DNA of 64,000 bases, from the NCBI RefSeq assembly GCF_004354045.1, contig NZ_SMRT01000006.1, positions 1 through 64,000 of the forward strand. The letters run 5' to 3'. Positions 19,905-31,944 of the stretch are shown here, one piece after another. A model generated the notes under the pieces. It saw only the letters and a program-made list of their open reading frames with translations, searched no databases and was not told the DNA's origin. Source of the stretch: Paenibacillus piri. GTDB lineage: Bacteria; Bacillota; Bacilli; Paenibacillales; NBRC-103111. Each line of letters opens with the position of its first letter. Within the stretch, counting starts at the first letter, position 1. Made by a program: the position numbers and the translations under genes.

Positions 19905-20855
19905 ATGGGAGAAAAGGTATACGTTGGAGTCGATTTGGGAGGAACTACCATTAAGGTGGGGCTGTGCGACATTAACGGAAAGCTTCTGCATACTTATGAA
20001 GGGCCTACCGGAACAGAGCACGGAGCGGATGTCGTATTGGAGAACATCGCTCAATATGTGCGCAAGCTTGTATCGGATACGTCCTACGATTGGGAGCAGG
20101 TAGCCGGAATTGGCGCTGGCATCGCCGGATTTATGGATATTCCCGAAGGTTTCATCAAGCTGTCGCCGAACTTGGGATGGCGCAACGTACCTGTTAAAAA
20201 AATCCTGGAACAAAAGCTGGGGAAAACCGTAAAAATCGACAATGATGCGAATGTTGCCGCACTTGGCGAAGCATGGAGCGGAGCCGGCGCAGGCATTCCG
20301 AATGTAGTATGCTACACGCTTGGAACCGGCGTGGGCGGAGGAATCATTATCCGCGGCAAAATATTTCAAGGATTTAATGGAATGGCCGGCGAACTGGGCC
20401 ATATGATATTAGTGCCCGATTTAGAAGCGATTCAATGTGGCTGCGGAATGAAAGGCTGTCTGGAAACCGTTTCCTCGGCGACCGGCATAATCCGGATGGG
20501 GAAAGAAGCGGTTGAACGCGGGGAGTGCACGTCATTGGCATTGGTTGAGAACATTATGGCCAAAGATGTGTTCGACGCGGCCAAGTCGGGGGATGAAGTT
20601 GCTCATCGCATCATTAACCGCGCTGCGCTTTATTTGGGCAAATCGATGGCGATGGTATCGGTTGTGCTGAACCCTCAGCGTTATATTATCGGCGGCGGCG
20701 TTTCGAAAGCCGGCGACATTTTGTTCGATGCGATCCGTCATCATTTTCATGAATGCGCCCAGCAAGCGGCGAGCGAGGGCGTGGATATCGTCCCGGCGAC
20801 ATTGGGCAACGATGCCGGAGTTGTCGGTGCCGCAGGCTTGAACTTGCATTCCTAA
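19905..20855 (+). CDS. glcK: ROK-family glucokinase
   Basis: 316 aa, phosphorylates glucose with ATP. ROK hallmarks: N-terminal VGVDLGGTTIKVGL phosphate loop, IDNDANVAALGEAW with the catalytic Asp, LGTGVGGGIIIRG, substrate motif ELGHM and zinc-binding CGCGMKGCLE. Length and motifs match Bacillus GlcK. ATG 19905 follows GAGGTG. Monocistronic between the trxB terminator and the rapZ cluster. Confidence 0.93.
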   Translation: MGEKVYVGVDLGGTTIKVGLCDINGKLLHTYEGPTGTEHGADVVLENIAQYVRKLVSDTSYDWEQVAGIGAGIAGFMDIPEGFIKLSPNLGWRNVPVKKILEQKLGKTVKIDNDANVAALGEAWSGAGAGIPNVVCYTLGTGVGGGIIIRGKIFQGFNGMAGELGHMILVPDLEAIQCGCGMKGCLETVSSATGIIRMGKEAVERGECTSLALVENIMAKDVFDAAKSGDEVAHRIINRAALYLGKSMAMVSVVLNPQRYIIGGGVSKAGDILFDAIRHHFHECAQQAASEGVDIVPATLGNDAGVVGAAGLNLHS

Positions 20856-21107
20856 TGAAGTTTACAGCTTGATGAACATGTTCAACAAGTGCGCTTCAAT
20901 TTATGCGCGCTGCTATATAGATAAGCGAGGATTCCATTGGAGGCAAGAGCGGCAAAAAGATAGTGGACAGTTTTAGCGATCTTTTCAAACCGTGTTCCCA
21001 CTGTAAGTTTCATAGGAAGGAACATGTTTGAATGGGGCCGGAGGCACTTTCCCTGCGGCAGCAGCCATCCCGATGGAACTCCGAGCCCGGTGGAGGAGGA
21101 GTTACCC

Positions 21108-22007
21108 ATGGAAGAAATGCATACCTTGGGCAAGCTGGTCATTATTACCGGTATGTCAGGAGCAGGTAAGACGATCGCGGTGCAAAGCTTGGAGGATCTC
21201 GGTTTTTTCTGCGTGGATAATCTTCCCCCTGTTTTAATTCCGAAATTTGCCGAACTGATCGAGCAGTCGAAGGGCCGCATCGGCAAGGTGGCGCTCGTCA
21301 TTGATTTGCGCGGCCGGGAGTTCTTCACCTCGATCTCGGAATCGCTTCGGTTCGTGAAGGAAAATCATACGTTGACTCACGAGATTTTGTTTTTGGACGC
21401 AACCGACGCCATTCTGGTGCAGCGCTATAAAGAAAGCCGGCGCAAGCATCCACTGGCGCCCACAGGAGCTCCGCTGGAAGGCATCCAACAGGAGCGCAAG
21501 CTGCTGGAGGAGCTGAAGGGCGTAGCCACCCAGGTGATCGATACGAGCAATCTGAAGCCTGCGCAGCTGAAGGAGAAAATCGTGTCCCGGTTTACGAATC
21601 TGGAGCTGGGCGGCATTTCCATCAATGTCATCTCGTTCGGGTTCAAGTACGGGATTCCGATTGACGCCGACTTGATTTTCGATGTGCGGTTTTTGCCGAA
21701 TCCGCATTATGTGGATGCGCTTCGGCCAAATACCGGCCAAGACCCGGATGTGTACGAGTACGTCATGAAATGGAGCGAAACACAGGAGTTTTTAGCCAAG
21801 CTGCTCGATATGCTCCACTTTCTGGTACCGCAGTATAAGAAAGAGGGCAAGAGTCAGGTTGTCGTCGGGATTGGCTGTACGGGCGGCAAGCACCGTTCCG
21901 TAGCGATTGCCGAATACTTGGGTAAAATGATGGATAACAGTGAAACGGAAATCGTACGGGTCAGTCATCGCGACTCGGAGCGGGATCGGGTTGAGGTGAA
22001 AAAATGA
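21108..22007 (+). CDS. rapZ: RNase adapter RapZ / YvcJ nucleotide-binding protein
   Basis: 299-aa P-loop protein. Walker A GMSGAGKT is at 15-22, and the C-terminal domain carries [24 protein letters not shown] residues typical of RapZ. In enterobacteria RapZ directs RNase E to sRNAs in glucosamine control; Bacillus YvcJ has GTPase activity and its role is less clear. ATG 21108 is preceded by GGAGGAGGA; an upstream start at 21024 is unlikely. ATGA overlap with yvcK. Confidence 0.93.
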   Translation: MEEMHTLGKLVIITGMSGAGKTIAVQSLEDLGFFCVDNLPPVLIPKFAELIEQSKGRIGKVALVIDLRGREFFTSISESLRFVKENHTLTHEILFLDATDAILVQRYKESRRKHPLAPTGAPLEGIQQERKLLEELKGVATQVIDTSNLKPAQLKEKIVSRFTNLELGGISINVISFGFKYGIPIDADLIFDVRFLPNPHYVDALRPNTGQDPDVYEYVMKWSETQEFLAKLLDMLHFLVPQYKKEGKSQVVVGIGCTGGKHRSVAIAEYLGKMMDNSETEIVRVSHRDSERDRVEVKK

Positions 22008-22990
22008 TTCAGGATCACGAAATAAGTGATCAGCCCCGGATCGTAGTTATCGGCGGCGGTACAGGTTTATCCGTCATGCTTCGAGGCTTGAAGGAGAAAC
22101 CGATGGATATTACCGCAATCGTTACGGTCGCCGATGACGGGGGCAGCTCGGGTATACTACGCTCCGAACTGGAGATGGTGCCGCCGGGAGACATCCGCAA
22201 CGTTCTGACGGCGCTTGCCGACGTAGAGCCTCTGCTCGGCAAAATGCTGGAGTACCGTTTTCAAAAAGGACAGGGATTAGCGGGCCACAGTTTGGGCAAT
22301 CTAATACTGGCAGCGATGCGAGATATTACCGGTGATTTTGTGACGGGCGTAAGGGAACTGAGCCGTGTTTTTGCCGTTCGCGGTCGGGTGCTGCCGGCGG
22401 CGAACCATGCGATCGTGTTGAAGGCGGAGATGGCCGACGGCACGATTGTGGAAGGCGAATCCAAAATTCCGAAAGCCGGTAAAATCATCAAGCGCGTATT
22501 TATCGAGCCTGCCGAAGTGTCGCCCCTGCCGGAAGCGATCGACGCTCTGCGCAAAGCGGATGCGATCCTGATCGGACCGGGAAGCTTGTACACAAGTATT
22601 TTACCGAATTTGCTTGTGCCTGAAATTAGCCGGACGATTGTCGAGTCGAATGCGCTCAAAATATTCATATGCAACGTTATGACGCAGCCGGGGGAAACGG
22701 ACAACTATTCGGTGAGCGACCATTTGCGGGCGGTTCATGAGCATGTGGGGCAAAACTTGTTCGATTATGTGATTGTAAACAATGGGGAAATTCCGCCCCA
22801 GGTGCAGAGCAGGTACGCGGAGAAAGGCGCCAAGGTCGTTCATCTCGATCTGGACGAGGTTACGAAGAAGGGCTATAAGGTCATTGCCGACCAATTGGTG
22901 CTGTTTCGCACATACCTTCGCCACGACGCTGAAAAGCTGAGCCAGCATATCTATCAGTTGGTGGAAAGCTGGATGACAAAGAAGAGGTGA
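22004..22990 (+). CDS. yvcK: YvcK/GlmR (CofD-like) carbon-allocation protein
   Basis: 328 aa. N-terminal [28 protein letters not shown] and [11 protein letters not shown] are CofD-fold signatures; [13 protein letters not shown] and [15 protein letters not shown] follow. In Bacillus YvcK (GlmR) binds UDP-GlcNAc and supports cell-wall precursor supply under gluconeogenic growth. Encoded between rapZ and whiA in the universal order, overlapping rapZ by 4 bases. Confidence 0.93.
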   Translation: MIQDHEISDQPRIVVIGGGTGLSVMLRGLKEKPMDITAIVTVADDGGSSGILRSELEMVPPGDIRNVLTALADVEPLLGKMLEYRFQKGQGLAGHSLGNLILAAMRDITGDFVTGVRELSRVFAVRGRVLPAANHAIVLKAEMADGTIVEGESKIPKAGKIIKRVFIEPAEVSPLPEAIDALRKADAILIGPGSLYTSILPNLLVPEISRTIVESNALKIFICNVMTQPGETDNYSVSDHLRAVHEHVGQNLFDYVIVNNGEIPPQVQSRYAEKGAKVVHLDLDEVTKKGYKVIADQLVLFRTYLRHDAEKLSQHIYQLVESWMTKKR

Positions 22991-22996
22991 TTTTTC

Positions 22997-23926
22997 ATGT
23001 CGTTCGCCTCACAAACGAAAAAAGAATTAACGATGATTCAATCGGATGATTGCTGTGAGACGGCGGAGCTGTCGGCCTTAATCCGGATGAACGGTTCCGT
23101 TCAGCTGACGAACCAACGGATCGTGCTCGATATCTCCACGGAGAATGCGGCTATCGCGCGCCGGATTTATTCTTTGCTGAAAAAGAAATTTCAAGTGCAT
23201 ACCGAGCTGCTGGTTCGTAAAAAGATGCGTTTGAAAAAAAACAATGTGTACATCGTACGGGTACCGCAGCAGGTACAGGAAATTTTGGCCCGGCTGCAGA
23301 TCGTGTCCGAAGGGTTTATGTTCACAGCGGGCATCGAGGAAGACATTATTCACGACAGCTGCTGCAAGCGGGCTTATTTGCGGGGGGCTTTTCTGGCCGG
23401 AGGCTCGGTGAACAACCCCGAAGGTTCCTCGTATCATTTGGAAATATCCTCGATGTATGAGGAGCATTGTCAGGCTTTATGCGAATTGGCCAATGAATTT
23501 GATTTGAATGCGCGTTGTATCGAACGCAAAAAAGGATTTGTGCTCTATATCAAGGAAGGCGAGAAGATTATCGAGTTCCTGAGCTTGATCGGCGCTCACC
23601 AGGCGCTGCTGAGGTTTGAGGACGTCCGGATTATGAAGGATATGCGCAACTCCGTGAACCGCCTGGTTAACTGCGAGACGGCCAACCTGAATAAGACGAT
23701 CGGTGCGGCGGTTCGGCAGATCGACAACATCCGGCTGCTGCAAAAAGAGATCGGTTTGGAAAATTTACCCGAGAAATTGCGAGAGGTTGCAGAAATCCGG
23801 ATGAAGCATCCGGATATGAACCTGAAGGAAGTCGGCGACCTGTTAAAAGGAAGCGTCAGCAAATCCGGTGTGAACCACCGGCTTCGCAAAATCGATGAAT
23901 TGGCGGAAAAAATCCGAAAAACATAA
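22997..23926 (+). CDS. whiA: Sporulation/division regulator WhiA
   Basis: 309-aa DNA-binding protein with an N-terminal degenerate LAGLIDADG-like domain ([34 protein letters not shown]) and a C-terminal helix-turn-helix ([20 protein letters not shown] and [13 protein letters not shown]). Follows yvcK by 6 bp with AAGAGGTG ahead of the ATG. In Bacillus it affects division and chromosome segregation. Confidence 0.94.
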   Translation: MSFASQTKKELTMIQSDDCCETAELSALIRMNGSVQLTNQRIVLDISTENAAIARRIYSLLKKKFQVHTELLVRKKMRLKKNNVYIVRVPQQVQEILARLQIVSEGFMFTAGIEEDIIHDSCCKRAYLRGAFLAGGSVNNPEGSSYHLEISSMYEEHCQALCELANEFDLNARCIERKKGFVLYIKEGEKIIEFLSLIGAHQALLRFEDVRIMKDMRNSVNRLVNCETANLNKTIGAAVRQIDNIRLLQKEIGLENLPEKLREVAEIRMKHPDMNLKEVGDLLKGSVSKSGVNHRLRKIDELAEKIRKT

Positions 23927-24072
23927 CGGTAAATATAGATTTTTTGTGTAAATTTGCAATATTCCTAGTGTATCGTATTGAAAAATGATATAATATTTGA
24001 AAAATCGCTTTTTCATGGTCATTTATGAGAATGGTCATTTGCAATTTAAGATTGTAGGGGGTATTGGTTGGA

Positions 24073-24342
24073 ATGTCGAAACGCCCAGTAGTTGTGAAGT
24101 TGAAAACAGGCCTTCATGCCAGACCGGCGGCACTCTTCGTTCAAGAGGCGAACAAATTTTCTTCCGAAATCTTCGTGGAGAAGGATGAGAAGAAAGTAAA
24201 CGCCAAAAGTATTATGGGGATCATGAGCCTGGCGATCAGCACAGGTACGGAAGTTTATATTAGTGCGGAAGGTTCGGACGCAGAACAGGCTGTAAACGCT
24301 TTAGTCACTTTGGTCAGCAAGGAAGAATTGGAGAACCAATAA
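24073..24342 (+). CDS. HPr-family protein at the crh locus
   Basis: 89-aa HPr fold. His15 (KTGLHARPAALF) and Ser46 (KKVNAKSIMG) are both present at the expected numbering, so it could in principle be phosphorylated by enzyme I and by HprK. Position after rapZ-yvcK-whiA is that of crh in Bacillus, and the segment AALFVQEANKFSSEIFVEKD looks Crh-like, but Bacillus Crh has Gln15. ATG 24073 is preceded by AGGGGG at 11 bases; a TTG at 24064 is less likely. Either a Crh that kept His15 or the main HPr at this locus. Confidence 0.9.
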   Translation: MSKRPVVVKLKTGLHARPAALFVQEANKFSSEIFVEKDEKKVNAKSIMGIMSLAISTGTEVYISAEGSDAEQAVNALVTLVSKEELENQ

Positions 24343-24547
24343 CCGGCCGCAGCGGGCTTGCTGAATGAAAGCTTTTTCGCGCGGCGGTCTGCACGGAATG
24401 GACACATTTCCATATAATGATTCGTATGGGATACAAAGAAAAGCGCAACCTTTTCTTAGTAAGAGCGTCTATTATGACGTATCTTCGTTGGAAAAGGTTT
24501 TTTGCTTGTTTTTGTATTTTTTTATTTTAAAGGAGCCCAGGGATGAG

Positions 24548-26314
24548 ATGAAACAGATGAGGAAAGAGCTATCGTTAATCGCCGTTATTACTTTATTGTT
24601 CGCCGTATTTTCCACCGCGTTTGCATCAGCGGCGCAGTCAATGTCAACAGGCTCTACTTACATATTGCTTTACGTTGACAAAAACGAAGCTTTTTTAAAT
24701 GGCAAACAAGTCACGCTCGATTCGCCGGCTACGATCATTAAAGATAAAATGTTCGTGCCCGCCAAATTTTTAGGCGATGCATTGGGCATGAAGGTGGAAT
24801 GGAATGAAAAGACCCGCCAGGTCGAAATGACGACGCCCGGTTTTAATATTGTGCTCGACAGCGATAACAAATCGGTATGGATTAACGGGATGATGCAACC
24901 TTTCGACTCTGCGGCTTCGATCAGCAAGGAAGGCCGGCTTTTAATTAAACTGACTTGGCTGGCCGACTATATGGGCGCACGCTACACCTATAACGACGAG
25001 CTGCGCCGTGTAGAAATCATTCATTCCCGGACGCCGAGCGGCATTTATATACCGGATACGGGCAATTCGAAGCCTGTGGCCAAATTTACGTTCGCCAAGC
25101 AAGTATATAAAATCGGCGAACCTGTGAAATATGTCGATTTAAGCTACGATCCGGATGCGGAAGGCATCGTCAAGTATGAATGGACGGGGAAGGAAGAAGC
25201 TTTCTTCACGGCCGGCACATTTCCGATTTCGTTAACTGTGTGGGACGGACACGGAAGTAAAAGCGAAAAATATACGCGAAACATTACGATTGAAGATAAA
25301 ACGTATTTGAGCGCGATTGAATACCCGATCTACACGAAGCCGGTCGGCGGATTTATCAAGACCGACTGGAGTATGCTGTGGGGCAATTTCTGGAGCTTGC
25401 CGCAGCTGCCAAAGCAGGTAACGGTTGACGAATCGAGAAAGCTGCTGGTCAGCGACAGTCCCGAGGAATTTACGGAAAAAGGCATCTTGTACCAGGATAC
25501 GGTAAAAGGCAAAGGACGTTTGTACGCCGACCATATTAACGGAACGAGGGAAAAGGTTACGCTGGCGATTATGGCGAAGAACAATACCGATAAGCCGGTA
25601 ACGATCAAAACGACCAGCAAAGGCGAAGTATGGCCGTCAGTCTATGCCAATTTGATCGGAAACGAGGCGTCCGTAGACTTTTTGATAAACGACCCGCTGA
25701 ACGATTCGATGGTCGTACCGCCGAAACAAACGTTTATTTACTCGCAAATGCCAGAGTTTTATCCGGGACAAGGCGTCAACCTGTTCTACGATGTGGAGAC
25801 GGACGGCGAAATTCAATTTTCGTTCGTGGCCACCGATCAGATTAACCAGAACACGCTGAACCAGCTTCCGCTACTTCCGTTCACAGGACATGTAAGAGGC
25901 TCGTTCCAGGTGTCGCAAGTGAACTGGAATATCGATGCAAGCAGCTTCACAACACCGTCGAGGCTAATATTGGGCGACGGGAAAACCGATCCGTTCCAGC
26001 CGGGGTATGACCCGCTGCGCAAGCAAAATGTATTAAACGAGGGCAACTATGGCGTCGTCTATAAAATTCACGCCGACAAGCCGCGGCGGATGGCGGTTAT
26101 GCTCTTGGCTTACGGCGGCGTGTTTAAAGGGCCGTTCAAGATCAACGGAGAAATCCGGCTGGTCCCTGAATCCGGGGTCATTACCGCGTTCGACGGCATG
26201 CAAATATTGGCCAAAACGACCGGCAAGGAAGACTCGCTCGATATTGAATTTACTCCGCCGGCGGGCTCCGCGTTCCCGATTGATTTGATTTTCTATCCAT
26301 TGGACGACAGATAG
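24548..26314 (+). CDS. Secreted copper-amine-oxidase-domain and PKD-like protein
   Basis: 588 aa with an N-terminal signal peptide (basic MKQMRKEL, hydrophobic core IAVITLLFAVF, AFASAA cleavage region). Residues ~35-160 are a copper-amine-oxidase-like N-terminal (stalk) domain: VYILL-type strand, FVPAKFLGDALGMKVEWNE, LIKLTWLADYMGARYTY. A PKD-like domain follows (about 175-250, YDPDAEGIVKYEWTG, GTFPISLTVWDGHG). The remaining ~330 residues match no family I recognise. Start placed at ATG 24548, 11 bases after AAAGGAG. Likely cell-wall associated; role unknown. Confidence 0.8.
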   Translation: MKQMRKELSLIAVITLLFAVFSTAFASAAQSMSTGSTYILLYVDKNEAFLNGKQVTLDSPATIIKDKMFVPAKFLGDALGMKVEWNEKTRQVEMTTPGFNIVLDSDNKSVWINGMMQPFDSAASISKEGRLLIKLTWLADYMGARYTYNDELRRVEIIHSRTPSGIYIPDTGNSKPVAKFTFAKQVYKIGEPVKYVDLSYDPDAEGIVKYEWTGKEEAFFTAGTFPISLTVWDGHGSKSEKYTRNITIEDKTYLSAIEYPIYTKPVGGFIKTDWSMLWGNFWSLPQLPKQVTVDESRKLLVSDSPEEFTEKGILYQDTVKGKGRLYADHINGTREKVTLAIMAKNNTDKPVTIKTTSKGEVWPSVYANLIGNEASVDFLINDPLNDSMVVPPKQTFIYSQMPEFYPGQGVNLFYDVETDGEIQFSFVATDQINQNTLNQLPLLPFTGHVRGSFQVSQVNWNIDASSFTTPSRLILGDGKTDPFQPGYDPLRKQNVLNEGNYGVVYKIHADKPRRMAVMLLAYGGVFKGPFKINGEIRLVPESGVITAFDGMQILAKTTGKEDSLDIEFTPPAGSAFPIDLIFYPLDDR

Positions 26315-26332
26315 GCCGGATTTATCGATAAA

Positions 26333-26388
26333 CGAAAAAAACGTTCCGCTGCGCCTGCTCATTGCAGGGCTGCGGAACGTTTTTTTTG
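26333..26388 (+). terminator. Bidirectional terminator between the secreted protein gene and clpP
   Basis: ACGTTCCGC pairs with GCGGAACGT. A T run follows on the plus strand (TTTTTTTT) and A's precede the left arm, giving a T run for the minus-strand clpP transcript. Confidence 0.85.
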
Positions 26389-26433
26389 TACGATAGACAG
26401 CGGCGAATCGGGCGGGACACCCGTCGCTGCCCG

Positions 26434-27015
26434 TTAAATGCGCTCGATGACTTTATCGATCAGGCCGTATGCGCGGGCTTCTTCGGCATACATGAAGTTA
26501 TCGCGATCGGTATCCTTCTCGATCTGTTCGAAGGTTTGGCCGGTACGTTCGGCCAATATCGTGTTAAGCTTGTCGCGCATTTTAAGAATCCGCTTCGCGC
26601 GAATCTCGATATCGCTTGCCTGGCCCTCCGCGCCGCCGAGCGGCTGGTGGATCATCACTTCGCTGTTCGGCAGCGCGAACCGCTTGCCTTTCGCACCGGC
26701 AGCGAGCAGGAAAGCGCCCATCGAGGCGGCCAAGCCGACACAAATCGTAGAGACGTCCGGCTTGATAAACTGCATCGTATCGTAAATAGCCATGCCGGAA
26801 GTGATCGATCCGCCAGGGCTGTTAATATACAGGCTGATGTCTTTATCCGGATCTTGAGCGGCCAGAAACAGCAGCTGAGCAATGATGGAGTTCGCTACAA
26901 CATCGTTAACCGGCGTTCCAAGAAATATAATCCGGTCTTTCAGCAAACGGGAGTAAATATCGTATGCGCGTTCCCCTCTTGCATCGGGTTCAACTACCAT
27001 TGGAATAAAACTCAT
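26434..27015 (-). CDS. clpP: ATP-dependent Clp protease proteolytic subunit
   Basis: 193-aa serine peptidase forming the ClpP tetradecamer. Catalytic triad Ser98 (LAASMGAF), His123 (VMIHQPLGG) and Asp172 (KDTDRDNFM). Start ATG at 27015 behind AAGGAGG, in good agreement with the family N-terminus SFIPMVVEP. Single gene on the minus strand with a CtsR-type operator in its promoter. Confidence 0.96.
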   Translation of the reverse strand: MSFIPMVVEPDARGERAYDIYSRLLKDRIIFLGTPVNDVVANSIIAQLLFLAAQDPDKDISLYINSPGGSITSGMAIYDTMQFIKPDVSTICVGLAASMGAFLLAAGAKGKRFALPNSEVMIHQPLGGAEGQASDIEIRAKRILKMRDKLNTILAERTGQTFEQIEKDTDRDNFMYAEEARAYGLIDKVIERI

Positions 27016-27104
27016 AGGTTGCAGCCTCCTTAAAATCATCGTGACAGCCGGCTGTATATATTCGAAGCGGCCGCTGCACGGATGTTATTGGTAACACTAT
27101 AACC

Positions 27105-27144
27105 ATCATAGCGGAAAAACAAACAAAGGTCAAGAAAGGTCAAA
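27105..27144 (-). promoter_or_regulatory. clpP promoter with overlapping CtsR operator
   Basis: On the minus strand TTGACC (27133-27128) and TATGAT (27110-27105) are 17 bases apart. On the plus strand the same place reads AGGTCAAGAAAGGTCAAA (27127-27144), two GGTCAA(G/A) heptads separated by three bases, the known CtsR operator layout. One base differs from the heptad consensus. Heat-shock control by CtsR is inferred. Confidence 0.8.
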
Positions 27145-27229
27145 CGAATGCTTTAAAAAAACCTCCCGCCCCGAAGCTGCCTTTATGGACAGCCACAGAA
27201 TGAAGAGGTTGAAAGGTTGAATTTGATAA

Positions 27230-27304
27230 TGGCGCGCTCGCAAGGAATCGAACCTTGATCTCAGGCTCCGGAGGCCTACGTCATATCCATTGGACCACGA
27301 GCGC
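27230..27304 (-). tRNA. tRNA-Arg (CCG)
   Basis: Minus-strand cloverleaf: acceptor GCGCTCG/CGAGCGC, anticodon stem TAGGC/GCCTG around CTCCGGA (CCG), T-arm GGTTCGATTCC and encoded CCA. Isolated single tRNA. Confidence 0.92.
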
Positions 27305-27447
27305 GTATATATGAAGGAAAATTTGACGAGCAAAAGTTATTATATGATATAGCGAACGAAAAAGCAACCCTCAGCTCTGTAATTTTTTCAGGCATAAAGT
27401 CCGGTGAAGCTTGAAACGCGGATTTTTGTCGAAATTGTGATTTTTAG

Positions 27448-27476
27448 TTGAAAAAGCAAAACGGATTCTATATAAT
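27448..27476 (+). promoter_or_regulatory. cggR promoter
   Basis: TTGAAA (27448-27453) and TATAAT (27471-27476) with a 17-base spacer, about 40 bp upstream of the CggR operator. Confidence 0.75.
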
Positions 27477-27518
27477 GAGTATAGCTAAGTGAAAGCTTAG
27501 TACTTTTTTTGGAAGTTG

Positions 27519-27554
27519 TGGGACTTAAAATGTAGTACTGGGACGAAAAACGTC
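27519..27554 (+). promoter_or_regulatory. CggR operator
   Basis: TGGGAC, six bases, TGTA, four bases, TGGGAC, six bases, CGTC. This matches the Bacillus layout CGGGAC-N6-TGTC-N4-CGGGAC-N6-TGTC with three changes. Placed between promoter and cggR, it predicts autorepression relieved by fructose-1,6-bisphosphate. Confidence 0.82.
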
Positions 27555-27580
27555 CACATCACGGTCAGGAGTGTTGTTCT

Positions 27581-28609
27581 GTGAGAGAAATCCTCGATAT
27601 TCAAAAACAGCTTCTGCCGGATTTGTTGGACACGATGAAGGAACGGTATACGATACTTCACCACATCATGGTTTCGGGTATGGTCGGCCGGCGCACACTG
27701 GCGTTATCGCTGAACACGACAGAGCGTATTTTGCGCAGCGAGGTCGATTTCCTGAAGGCGCAGGGCTTGATCGAAATCGAGACTTCCGGCATGCGGATTA
27801 GCGTTGCCGGGCGGCAGCTGCTCGAAAGCATCGAGCCGATGGTGAAGGAGCTGTTCGGCCTGAACGAGCTGGAGGAACGAATCCGCTCCTATTACGGCTT
27901 GAAGCAGGTTGTTGTCGTACCGGGCGACTCGGACACCTCGCCGCATACGAAGAAGGAGCTGGGCCGTGCAGGCGCTGCCGTGCTCCGCAAGTACGTGTCC
28001 AAGAACGAAGTCATAGCCGTAACCGGAGGCTCAACGATGGCGGAGGTGGCCTATCACTTGACCTCGTCCACTTCGCTGAAAGGCTGCTGGTTTGTGCCGG
28101 CGCGCGGCGGACTCGGAGAAAGCGTCGACTTTCAGGCCAACACGATTGCATCGACGATGGCCAAGAAGACCGGAGCCAGCTACCGGCTGCTGCATGTGCC
28201 CGACCATTTGGGCGAGGAGGCTTATCAGTCGCTCATGCAGGACGGCACGATTTTGGAGATTATCGAGTTCATCCGCAAGGCCCGAATCGTCATTCACGGC
28301 ATAGGAGAAGCTATGGTGATGGCGCGGCGCCGCAAGGTTGATGAAGCCACGACGGCCAGTTTGCAAAACGACGGGGCGTTGGCCGAAGCGTTCGGTTATT
28401 ATTTTGACCGCGGGGGTAAAATTTTACATAAAATGCCTACCGTGGGCTTGCGCATCGAAGACATTCAGGAAATGGATTGTGTGATCGGCGTTGCCGGCGG
28501 AAAAAGCAAGGGCGTGGCGATTGCTTCCGTGCTCCAATTCGGACGGGAAGATATTCTTGTCACCGATGAGGCAGCTGCCGTGGAAGTCGTGAGAATGCTG
28601 ACATCTTGA
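27581..28609 (+). CDS. cggR: Central glycolytic genes regulator
   Basis: 342-aa SorC-family repressor. N-terminal winged helix-turn-helix (about 20-85, GRRTLALSLNTTERILRSEV), then the sugar-binding domain with VTGGSTMAEVAYHL, VPARGGLGESVDFQANTIAS and VIGVAGGKSKGVAIASVL. GTG 27581 is preceded by CAGGAG. First gene of the gapA operon, with its operator just upstream. Confidence 0.94.
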   Translation: MREILDIQKQLLPDLLDTMKERYTILHHIMVSGMVGRRTLALSLNTTERILRSEVDFLKAQGLIEIETSGMRISVAGRQLLESIEPMVKELFGLNELEERIRSYYGLKQVVVVPGDSDTSPHTKKELGRAGAAVLRKYVSKNEVIAVTGGSTMAEVAYHLTSSTSLKGCWFVPARGGLGESVDFQANTIASTMAKKTGASYRLLHVPDHLGEEAYQSLMQDGTILEIIEFIRKARIVIHGIGEAMVMARRRKVDEATTASLQNDGALAEAFGYYFDRGGKILHKMPTVGLRIEDIQEMDCVIGVAGGKSKGVAIASVLQFGREDILVTDEAAAVEVVRMLTS

Positions 28610-28650
28610 CGGGCCCCCGCCTGTCTTGACATAAAACTATAAATTTTTAG

Positions 28651-29667
<1,017 letters not shown>

Positions 29668-29718
29668 GTTGAAATTGTGGTTATGACGCAAGTTTGATGA
29701 AAAACGCTCCGTTCTTTT

Positions 29719-29841
29719 AAGCAAAGGGAGTGTACCTGCAGTAGCTGTTGAAGTTATATTCCTTGAGTGGAGTTTTGGTTTTATTGGGATAAAACTTCAA
29801 AGGATACTCGGTGACGCGCTTCGGTACACTCCCTTTTGCTT
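29719..29841 (+). repeat. Long inverted repeat in the gapA-pgk spacer
   Basis: AAGCAAAGGGAGTGTACC (29719-29736) pairs with GGTACACTCCCTTTTGCTT (29823-29841), and inside it GTTGAAGTT faces AACTTCAA. The ~120 bases could form one long branched hairpin in the operon mRNA. No coding frame of note. Confidence 0.65.
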
Positions 29842-29925
29842 ATTATCGCGAAGAACCTTTTCAATCAAAAGCGGCATATCCACAATTTTTGTGTGTAAAT
29901 AGAAAAAAACGGGAGGCTGTGCGGG

Positions 29926-31107
29926 ATGAACAAAAAAAGTGTGCGCGACGTAGAAGTCGGCGGCAAAAGAGTGTTTGTACGGGTAGATTTTAACGTTCCT
30001 TTGGAAAATGGCCGCATTACCGACGATACGCGCATTCGCGAAACGGTACCGACGATTCAATATTTGACGGAACGCGGCGCCAAGGTTATTTTGGCAAGTC
30101 ATTTGGGCCGTCCTAAAGGCCAAGTGGTCGAGGAGCTTCGTTTGACCCCTGCGGCTGTTAAGTTGTCCGAGCTGCTGGGCAAGCCGGTAGCCAAAGCGGA
30201 CGAAGCGATCGGCGACGCCGTAAAAGCACAGGTGGCTTCATTGAAGGACGGCGACGTGCTGCTGCTCGAAAACGTCCGCTTCTACGAAGGCGAAGAGAAG
30301 AACGATCCGGCGCTCGCGCAAGCTTTTGCCGAGTTGGCGGATTTGTATGTGAACGACGCATTCGGCGCGGCTCACCGTGCGCATGCTTCGACTGAAGGCA
30401 TCGCTCACCATTTGCCTGCGGTTTCCGGTCTGCTGATGGAGAAAGAGCTGGATGTACTGGGTAAAGCGTTGAACAATCCGGAGCGTCCGTTTACGGCGAT
30501 CGTCGGCGGGGCAAAGGTGAAGGATAAAATTGCAGTCATCGAAAAGCTGATCGAACTGGCGGATAACATCATCATCGGCGGCGGCTTGTCCTACACCTTC
30601 TTCAAGGCCAAAGGTTATGAAATCGGCAAATCGCTGGTCGATAACGACCGCCTGGAGCTGGTGCAGGAGTTCGAACGCAAGGCGAAGGAAAAAGGCGTCA
30701 ACTTCCTGCTGCCGGTCGATGTCGTGGTCGGCGACGATTTCAGCGCTTCGGCCAATACGAAAATTGTGCCGATCAACGAGATTCCTGCGGATTGGGAAGC
30801 GTTCGACATCGGACCGAAAACGCGCGAAATTTATGCGGACACGATCAAAAATTCGAAGCTTGTCGTATGGAACGGACCGATGGGCGTGTTCGAGCTGGAG
30901 CCATTCAAAAACGGTACGGAAGCGGTCGCTCAAGCATGCGCGGTTACAGCGGGTTATACCGTAATCGGCGGCGGAGATTCTGCGGCGGCGGTCGAGAAAT
31001 TCCATCTTGGCGACAAAATGGATCATATCTCCACAGGCGGCGGAGCATCGCTGGAGTTCATGGAAGGCAAGCAATTGCCGGGCGTTGTTGCATTGAACGA
31101 CAAGTAA
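29926..31107 (+). CDS. pgk: Phosphoglycerate kinase
   Basis: 393 aa. Signature [16 protein letters not shown], substrate loop [29 protein letters not shown], and C-terminal [12 protein letters not shown] and [19 protein letters not shown] follows GGGAGG. Third gene of the glycolytic operon. Confidence 0.96.
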   Translation: MNKKSVRDVEVGGKRVFVRVDFNVPLENGRITDDTRIRETVPTIQYLTERGAKVILASHLGRPKGQVVEELRLTPAAVKLSELLGKPVAKADEAIGDAVKAQVASLKDGDVLLLENVRFYEGEEKNDPALAQAFAELADLYVNDAFGAAHRAHASTEGIAHHLPAVSGLLMEKELDVLGKALNNPERPFTAIVGGAKVKDKIAVIEKLIELADNIIIGGGLSYTFFKAKGYEIGKSLVDNDRLELVQEFERKAKEKGVNFLLPVDVVVGDDFSASANTKIVPINEIPADWEAFDIGPKTREIYADTIKNSKLVVWNGPMGVFELEPFKNGTEAVAQACAVTAGYTVIGGGDSAAAVEKFHLGDKMDHISTGGGASLEFMEGKQLPGVVALNDK

Positions 31108-31184
31108 TATGCATTTGAATATGGGCCGTCAGGAACGGGACAGAAGCCCGGGATCGGCGCGCACAGTTAAAATAAAGGAGTTGA

Positions 31185-31943
<759 letters not shown>

Positions 31944-31944
31944 A

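Noticed and set aside
20871..20892. 22-bp imperfect palindrome CTTGATGAACATGTTCAACA after glcK
   Set aside because: Short, imperfect and without a T run; may be an operator or chance.
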